Below are positions 57,721-64,000 of a stretch of DNA of 64,000 nucleotides, one piece after another. The DNA comes from Dokdonella sp. (GTDB taxonomy: Bacteria; Pseudomonadota; Gammaproteobacteria; Xanthomonadales; Rhodanobacteraceae). Below the pieces are notes generated by a model. The model made no database searches. It was not told the origin of the DNA and worked only from the letters and a program-made list of their open reading frames with translations. The stretch is taken from positions 558,001 to 622,000 of the forward strand of contig JANQAE010000001.1 of assembly GCA_024707225.1 (NCBI GenBank), read 5' to 3'. The first letter of the stretch is position 1; each line of letters starts with the position of its first letter. The position numbers and the translations under genes were made by a program.

Positions 57721-58257
57721 ATGATGCAAAGCACCGATCCAGCCGGAAACCTCAACCCCGAAGGCGTCGCGCCGCCGGACGAGGTGATGGCCGATCTCGA
57801 TCGGCTCAACACGCAGCTGGCCGAGGCCGAGCGCAACCTCGCCGAGATGCGCGAGACGGTCCTGCGCGAGCGCGCCGAGATCGAGAACCAGCGCCGGCGG
57901 CTGCAGCGCGATCTGGAGCAGGCGCGCCGCTTCGCCAACGAGAAGCTGCTGGCCGATCTGCTGCCGGTCCTGGACAATCTCGAGCGCGGTCTGGCCGCGA
58001 CCGGCGAGGACTTCGCGGCGCTGCGCGGCGGCGTCGAGCTGACGCTGCGCGAGCTGACGCGCGTGGCCGAGGCGAACGGACTCAAGGCGATCGATCCGGC
58101 CGGCGAGGCCTTCGATCCGGAGCGTCACCAGGCGATGCAGATGGTGCCGACGCAGGCGCACCCGGCCGGCTCGGTGGTCGCCGTGTTCCAGAAGGGCTAC
58201 GTCCTCAACGAACGCCTGCTGCGGCCGGCGCTGGTCACGGTGGCGCAGGCCGAGTGA
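57721..58257 (+). CDS. grpE: nucleotide exchange factor GrpE
   Basis: 178-residue co-chaperone that releases ADP from DnaK. Long N-terminal helix (ADLDRLNTQLAEAERNLAEM, then RERAEIENQRRRLQRDLEQA). C-terminal beta wing with VAVFQKGYVLNERLLRPALV. Two tandem ATGs; GGAG lies four bases before the first and seven before the second. Confidence 0.95.
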   Translation: MMQSTDPAGNLNPEGVAPPDEVMADLDRLNTQLAEAERNLAEMRETVLRERAEIENQRRRLQRDLEQARRFANEKLLADLLPVLDNLERGLAATGEDFAALRGGVELTLRELTRVAEANGLKAIDPAGEAFDPERHQAMQMVPTQAHPAGSVVAVFQKGYVLNERLLRPALVTVAQAE

Positions 58258-58270
58258 TCGCGTGATCCGC

Positions 58271-58301
58271 GACGGCGGCCGGTGAGGGCCCGGCCGCCGT
58301 C
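58271..58301 (+). terminator. 12-bp hairpin after grpE
   Basis: Perfect stem GACGGCGGCCGG / CCGGCCGCCGTC with a 7-base loop, beginning 14 bases after the grpE stop. No T run follows, so termination would be partial or Rho-assisted. Confidence 0.42.
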
Positions 58302-58423
58302 GATCCAGGCGCCGGTTTCCGATGCGCCGTTGCACCGGGGAGTTCAGGAATTCGTCAACGGCGGCGCGTCGAGCGGACGTGAGCGCGCGATGCGCGCCGG
58401 CGATCGATTCGATGCGAAAACCG

Positions 58424-58449
58424 CTTGAAAGCGGGGTCCAGACCCCCAG
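58424..58449 (+). promoter_or_regulatory. sigma-32 heat-shock promoter upstream of dnaK
   Basis: CTTGAA at 58424-58429 and CCCCAG at 58444-58449, 14 bases apart. This fits the sigma-32 consensus (CTTGAA, 13-17 bases, CCCCAT) with one mismatch. Predicted start about 50 bases before the dnaK ATG. Confidence 0.6.
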
Positions 58450-58509
58450 ATTCTGCGCCAGTCACGGTCATTGCGACCGAATCCATTTCGCGGGAGAGAG
58501 TAGACCATC

Positions 58510-60428
<1,919 letters not shown>

Positions 60429-60444
60429 GACGCAAGACGAGAGG

Positions 60445-60477
60445 AAACGGAGCCGGTCCGCCGGCTCCGTTTTCGTT
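60445..60477 (+). terminator. terminator between dnaK and dnaJ
   Basis: Perfect 12-base stem AAACGGAGCCGG / CCGGCTCCGTTT with a TCCG loop, followed by TCGTTT. The T run is interrupted. It may lower dnaJ expression relative to dnaK. Confidence 0.6.
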
Positions 60478-60510
60478 TCCGCCGCCCCGACCTGACGTCT
60501 CGCGCCGATC

Positions 60511-61628
60511 ATGAGCAAACGCGACTACTACGAAATCCTCGGTGCCGAGCGATCGGCCACGGAAGAGGAGATCAAGAAAGCCTTCCGCCGGCTGGCGATG
60601 AAATGCCATCCGGACCGCTGTCCCGACGACCCCGCTGCGCAGGAGCGCTTCAAGGAGGCCAAGGAGGCCTACGAGGTGCTGTCCGATCCGCACAAGCGCG
60701 CGGCGTACGACCAGCACGGCCACGCCGCATTCGAAGGCGGCATGGGCGGCGGCGGGTTCGCGGCGACGTCGACGACATCTTCGGCGACATCTTCTCGAAC
60801 ATCTTCGGCATGGGCGGCGGCCGCGGCGGTCCGCGGCGCGGCTCGGATCTGCGCTACATGCTCGAGCTCGACCTCGAGGAGGCCGTGTTCGGCGTCGAGA
60901 AGTCGATCGAGGTGCCGACCCTGATCGAGTGCGAGACCTGCACCGGCACCGGCTCGGCCGACGGCAAGACCGCCACCTGCAACACCTGCCGCGGCCACGG
61001 CCGCGTGCGCATGCAGAACGGCATCTTCTCGGTGCAGCAGACCTGCCCGCACTGCGGCGGCAGCGGCAAGACGATCGCCAATCCGTGCCGCGACTGCCGC
61101 GGCGAGGGCCGCGTGCACGACGAGCGCACGCTGTCGGTGCGCATTCCGGCCGGCGTCGACAACGGCGACCGCATCCGCCTGACCGGGCAGGGCGAGGCCG
61201 GCCCGCCTGGCACCGTGCCGGGCGATCTCTACGTCGAGGTGCGCGTGCGCGAGCACGAGGTGTTCCAGCGCGAAGGCGACGACCTGCACTGCGAGGTGCC
61301 GATCCGCTACGGCCAGGCCGCGCTCGGCGCGGAGTTGAAGATCCCGACGCTCGGCGGCGAGGCCAGCATCACGGTGCCGGCCGAGACGCAGAGCGGCAAG
61401 CTGTTCCGGCTGCGCGGCAAGGGCGTCAAGTCCGTGCGCAGCGGCCGCACCGGCGACCTGATCTGCCGCGTCGTCGTCGAGACCCCGGTGCGCCTGACGC
61501 GCACGCAGCGCGAGCTGCTCGAGCAGTTCGAGGCCACGTTCGAAGGCGCCGACGCGGCCGCACATTCGCCGCGCAACAGCTCCTGGCTCGACAACGTCAA
61601 GCAGTTCTGGGATCGCGTGACGTCCTGA
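60511..61628 (+). CDS. dnaJ: chaperone protein DnaJ (Hsp40), frame-broken
   Basis: Co-chaperone that stimulates DnaK ATPase. J domain with HPD in [11 protein letters not shown]. Gly/Phe region (about 78-115). Zinc domain with four CxxCxGxG repeats ([32 protein letters not shown]). C-terminal substrate domains follow. The frame breaks in the Gly-rich linker near 60758-60764: TTC GCG GCG ACG needs one G to read TTC GGC GGC GAC GTC, giving [18 protein letters not shown]. Repaired length 372 residues, normal. Confidence 0.95.
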
Positions 61629-61634
61629 TCGGCG

Positions 61635-61661
61635 CGGGCAGCGGCGATTCGCCGCTGCCCG
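61635..61661 (+). terminator. 12-bp hairpin after dnaJ
   Basis: Perfect stem CGGGCAGCGGCG / CGCCGCTGCCCG with an ATT loop, starting 6 bases after the dnaJ stop. No T run. The rest of the 274-base gap before dapB shows nothing else I can name. Confidence 0.42.
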
Positions 61662-61902
61662 GAGCAGGGCACATGAGGGCCATCGCTGATCTCGCCGGCC
61701 ATTGGCCGGAGCGTAGCCGGCTGCGCCGTATTTCGTACGCGATACGTCGCGGGCAGGCGATCGCAGTCCTCGGTGCCGACGACGATGCACACGGGTGCGA
61801 TCCGGTCGCCGCGTCGGGCTACATGGACGATTGCCGCGGTCGTAGGCGCTCCGTCATCCGCCGCGCATATCCAACGCGCGCGCCAGGCTCTACCATCCGC
61901 GC

Positions 61903-62709
61903 ATGACCGATACCTCTGACCCGACCGCCATCGCCGTGTTCGGCGCCACCGGGCGCATGGGCCAGGCCCTCGTGCGCGTGATCCGTGCCGAGCCGCGGGC
62001 GCGGCTCGCGGCCGCGCTGGTGCGCGGCGGCTCGCCGTCGGCCGGCCGCGCCGTGCCGGACGTCGAGGCGTCCGCGCGCGAAGGCGATGCCGGGCGCTAC
62101 GCCGATCGTCTCGATGCCGCTCCGGCCGCGCTGATCGAGTTCGCCGGCCCGGACGGCTTCGATGCCGCGCTCGAACTGGCCGTGCGTCACGGCAGTGCCT
62201 TCGTCAGCGGCTCGACCGGCCTCTCGCGGTCGCAACTGGACGCGCTCGACGCGGCCGCCGCGCGGATACCGGTGCTGTGGAGCGCCAACTTCAGTCTCGG
62301 CATCGCCGTGCTGACGGAGCTCGTGCGCGACGCCGCCGCGGCGCTCGCCGACTGGGACTGCGAGATCGTCGAGGCGCATCACCGCCACAAGCGCGACGCG
62401 CCGTCCGGCACCGCGCTCGCGCTCGGCCGTGCCGCCGCCGAGGGACGCGGCGTCGCGTTCGAGTCGGTCGCCGCCGCGGCGTCGCGCAGCGGCGAGCGGC
62501 GCGACGGCGAGATCGGCTTCGCGGTCGTGCGCGGCGGCGACGTCGTCGGCGAGCACAGCGTCTGCCTGCTCGGTGCCGGCGAGCGCATCGAACTGGCCCA
62601 CCGCGCCACCGACCGCGACATCTTCGCGCGCGGCGCGGTGCGCGCCGCCCTGTGGCTGGCCGGGCGCGCGCCCGGCCGCTACGCGCTGCAGGATCTGTTC
62701 GCGCGCTGA
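61903..62709 (+). CDS. dapB: 4-hydroxy-tetrahydrodipicolinate reductase
   Basis: NAD(P)H-dependent step of lysine and diaminopimelate synthesis. 268 residues. Dinucleotide motif VFGATGRMGQ is near residues 12-21. The catalytic EAHHRHKRDAPSGTAL is intact. It lies downstream of dnaJ as in other Xanthomonadales. An Asp-free region in the cofactor loop does not let me decide NADH or NADPH preference. Confidence 0.95.
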   Translation: MTDTSDPTAIAVFGATGRMGQALVRVIRAEPRARLAAALVRGGSPSAGRAVPDVEASAREGDAGRYADRLDAAPAALIEFAGPDGFDAALELAVRHGSAFVSGSTGLSRSQLDALDAAAARIPVLWSANFSLGIAVLTELVRDAAAALADWDCEIVEAHHRHKRDAPSGTALALGRAAAEGRGVAFESVAAAASRSGERRDGEIGFAVVRGGDVVGEHSVCLLGAGERIELAHRATDRDIFARGAVRAALWLAGRAPGRYALQDLFAR

Positions 62710-62722
62710 GCGCGGCGCGGCG

Positions 62723-64000
62723 TCAGCCACCGGGCGGCGTACTCGGCTGCCGCGCCTGCGTCGCCTCGAGGCGCCGCTGCTGCAGCGCCAGCAGGCCGCC
62801 GGTCAGACCCCAGACCAGCGAGATCGCCGCGCCGATCAGCGCGGCCAGCGCCGGATGGCTCGCGATCATGTCGATCAGCGTCTTGACCCAGGCGCTCAGC
62901 GCGTCGGCGCCGCGGTAGACCACGGTGTCGATGAAGTTCTTGGCCTTGTACTTGGCCTCCGGCGAGACCGCGGTGAACAGCATCTCGCGACCCGGTCGCA
63001 CCAGTGCGTACTCGCCGGCGCGGCGGATCACCATGACGACCGCGAACACCGCGAATACCGGTGCCACGGCCATCCACAGGAAGCCGGCCGCGACGACCAG
63101 CGGCACCGCGACCAGCAGAATGCCCACGCCCAGGCGCTGCGCGATGCGGCCGGTGAAGAACACCTGGGTCAGGATCGCCAGCGACTGCACGACGATGTCG
63201 AGCGTGCCGAACACGCGCGTCTGATCGGCGCGGTCGGGGAAGGCCGCCTTGACCAGATGCGCCTGTTCGAAATAGAGAAACGTGTTGACGCTGGCCAGCA
63301 GCAGCACGAATACCGCGATGCCGATCAGGAACGGCGACTTCAGCACCGCGGTCGCGCCGGCGAACGGGCTGCCGCCGAGCGGCCGGCGCCGCGCGACGGT
63401 TTCGTCGTCCTTCAGCGGATGCGCATCGCGCCAGCGCTGCAGCTGATACGCCGCGCCGATCGCGCCGGCCAGCAGCGCCGAGGACAGGATCAGCAGTCCG
63501 GCGTGGCCGATCGTACCGACCAGCAGCGTGCTCAGGACCGGGCCGGTCAGGCCGCCGAGGCTCGCGCCGCCGGCCATCATCGCGAACAGCCGGCGCGCCT
63601 GCGCGCTCGCGAACAGGTCGGCCAGCACGCTCCAGGCCAGCGAGATCGACAGCAGGTTGAACACCGACAGCCAGACGTAGAACACGCGTGCGGCCCAGAC
63701 GTTGTCCGGATCGAGCAGGAAGCCGATCGCGAAGGCGACCAGGTTCAGCGTGAAGAAGCCGTACGTCCACGGCAGGATCTGCCGGCGCGGCACGCGCGCG
63801 GCGAGCCAGCCGAACAGCGGCAGCACGAGCAGCGAGCTGACGAAGGTCGCCGTGAACAGCCATTGCAGGTTCTCGACGCCGCCGGCGATGCCCATCGTCT
63901 CGCGGACCGGACGCAGCATGAAATAGCTCGCGAACAGCAGGAAGAACAGCAGCAGGCCGGCGAGCACGCCGCGCGTCTCCTCGGGCCGGACGTCGAACAG
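62723..64000 (-). CDS. NTP/NDP exchange or MFS-like transporter, 5' end cut by window
   Basis: Polytopic membrane protein, at least 426 residues and open to the window edge. Its N-terminus lies beyond base 64000: the residues LFDVRPEETRGVLAG precede the first helix and fit the family, so the internal GTG at 63967 is not the start. About 11-12 helices. The sequence YFMLRPVRETMGIAGG and WSVLADLFASAQARRLFAMM match the bacterial relatives of ATP/ADP translocases (Npt1/Npt2-like). Substrate is unknown; in free-living bacteria nucleotide exchange is not proven for this family. Converges on dapB. Confidence 0.78.
   Translation of the reverse strand: MFDVRPEETRGVLAGLLLFFLLFASYFMLRPVRETMGIAGGVENLQWLFTATFVSSLLVLPLFGWLAARVPRRQILPWTYGFFTLNLVAFAIGFLLDPDNVWAARVFYVWLSVFNLLSISLAWSVLADLFASAQARRLFAMMAGGASLGGLTGPVLSTLLVGTIGHAGLLILSSALLAGAIGAAYQLQRWRDAHPLKDDETVARRRPLGGSPFAGATAVLKSPFLIGIAVFVLLLASVNTFLYFEQAHLVKAAFPDRADQTRVFGTLDIVVQSLAILTQVFFTGRIAQRLGVGILLVAVPLVVAAGFLWMAVAPVFAVFAVVMVIRRAGEYALVRPGREMLFTAVSPEAKYKAKNFIDTVVYRGADALSAWVKTLIDMIASHPALAALIGAAISLVWGLTGGLLALQQRRLEATQARQPSTPPGG

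Noticed and set aside
60755-60765. Programmed ribosomal frameshifting in dnaJ, dnaK, lptB or others
   Set aside because: No slippery heptamer, stimulatory pseudoknot or internal stop architecture is seen, and ten unrelated genes share the pattern, which points to sequence error.

Overview
This 64 kb window is very GC-rich chromosomal DNA of a gammaproteobacterium, most likely of the Xanthomonadales (Lysobacterales). The evidence is gene order: kdsD-kdsC-lptC-lptA-lptB-rpoN-hpf-ptsN-hprK-rapZ-EIIA-ptsH-ptsI next to ibaG-murA; serC-pheA-hisC-aroA-cmk-rpsA-ihfB-lapA-lapB; and hrcA-grpE-dnaK-dnaJ-dapB beside recN. It is almost all core genome. I see no tRNA, rRNA, CRISPR array, insertion sequence, prophage or integrase.

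Layout. 1-5.2 kb: a 5'-truncated 2-hydroxyacid dehydrogenase, a DUF2884 protein, glyoxalase I, an MscS channel, MtgA and a membrane acyltransferase. 5.2-15.8 kb (minus strand): a regulatory PTS without sugar permeases (PtsI, HPr, mannose-type EIIA, HPr kinase, PtsN, RapZ), with RpoN and Hpf, joined to the LPS-transport and Kdo genes. 15.9-17.5 kb: IbaG and MurA. 17.5-29.5 kb: an acyl-CoA-binding protein, a phasin, a periplasmic module (penicillin-binding protein 1C, a chagasin-like I42 inhibitor, a lipoprotein alpha-2-macroglobulin with intact thioester), a PHA-granule protein, an FHA membrane protein and MsrQ/MsrP. 29.7-39.7 kb: aromatic amino acid and serine biosynthesis leading into cmk, rpsA, ihfB and the LPS-regulating lapAB, with a universal stress protein gene on the opposite strand that has a perfect Anr/FNR box. 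39.7-45 kb: surface polysaccharide genes (WecA-like transferase, WbpM-like dehydratase, GalU) and a PLP enzyme. 45-54.5 kb: RNase G, YhdP, TldD, YjgA, PmbA (TldE), DUF4870. 54.5-64 kb: RecN, the heat-shock operon, DapB and a partial nucleotide-exchange-type transporter.

The most striking feature is that about ten otherwise intact genes carry one single-base frame break each: ptsI, lptB, the phasin, pbpC, the FHA gene, the WecA-like gene, yhdP, recN, dnaK and dnaJ. Nine fit a one-base deletion and one (yhdP) a one-base insertion, all in G/C runs or GC repeats. Several of these genes are essential or near-essential, so consensus errors in the assembly are more likely than decay. For those genes I give the full span from start to the stop reached after restoring the frame.

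I did not find a clearly new multi-gene system. The best candidates for a second look are the PBP1C / I42 inhibitor / alpha-2-macroglobulin neighbourhood, the Anr-box stress gene, and the -10 element that overlaps the kdsD ribosome binding site.
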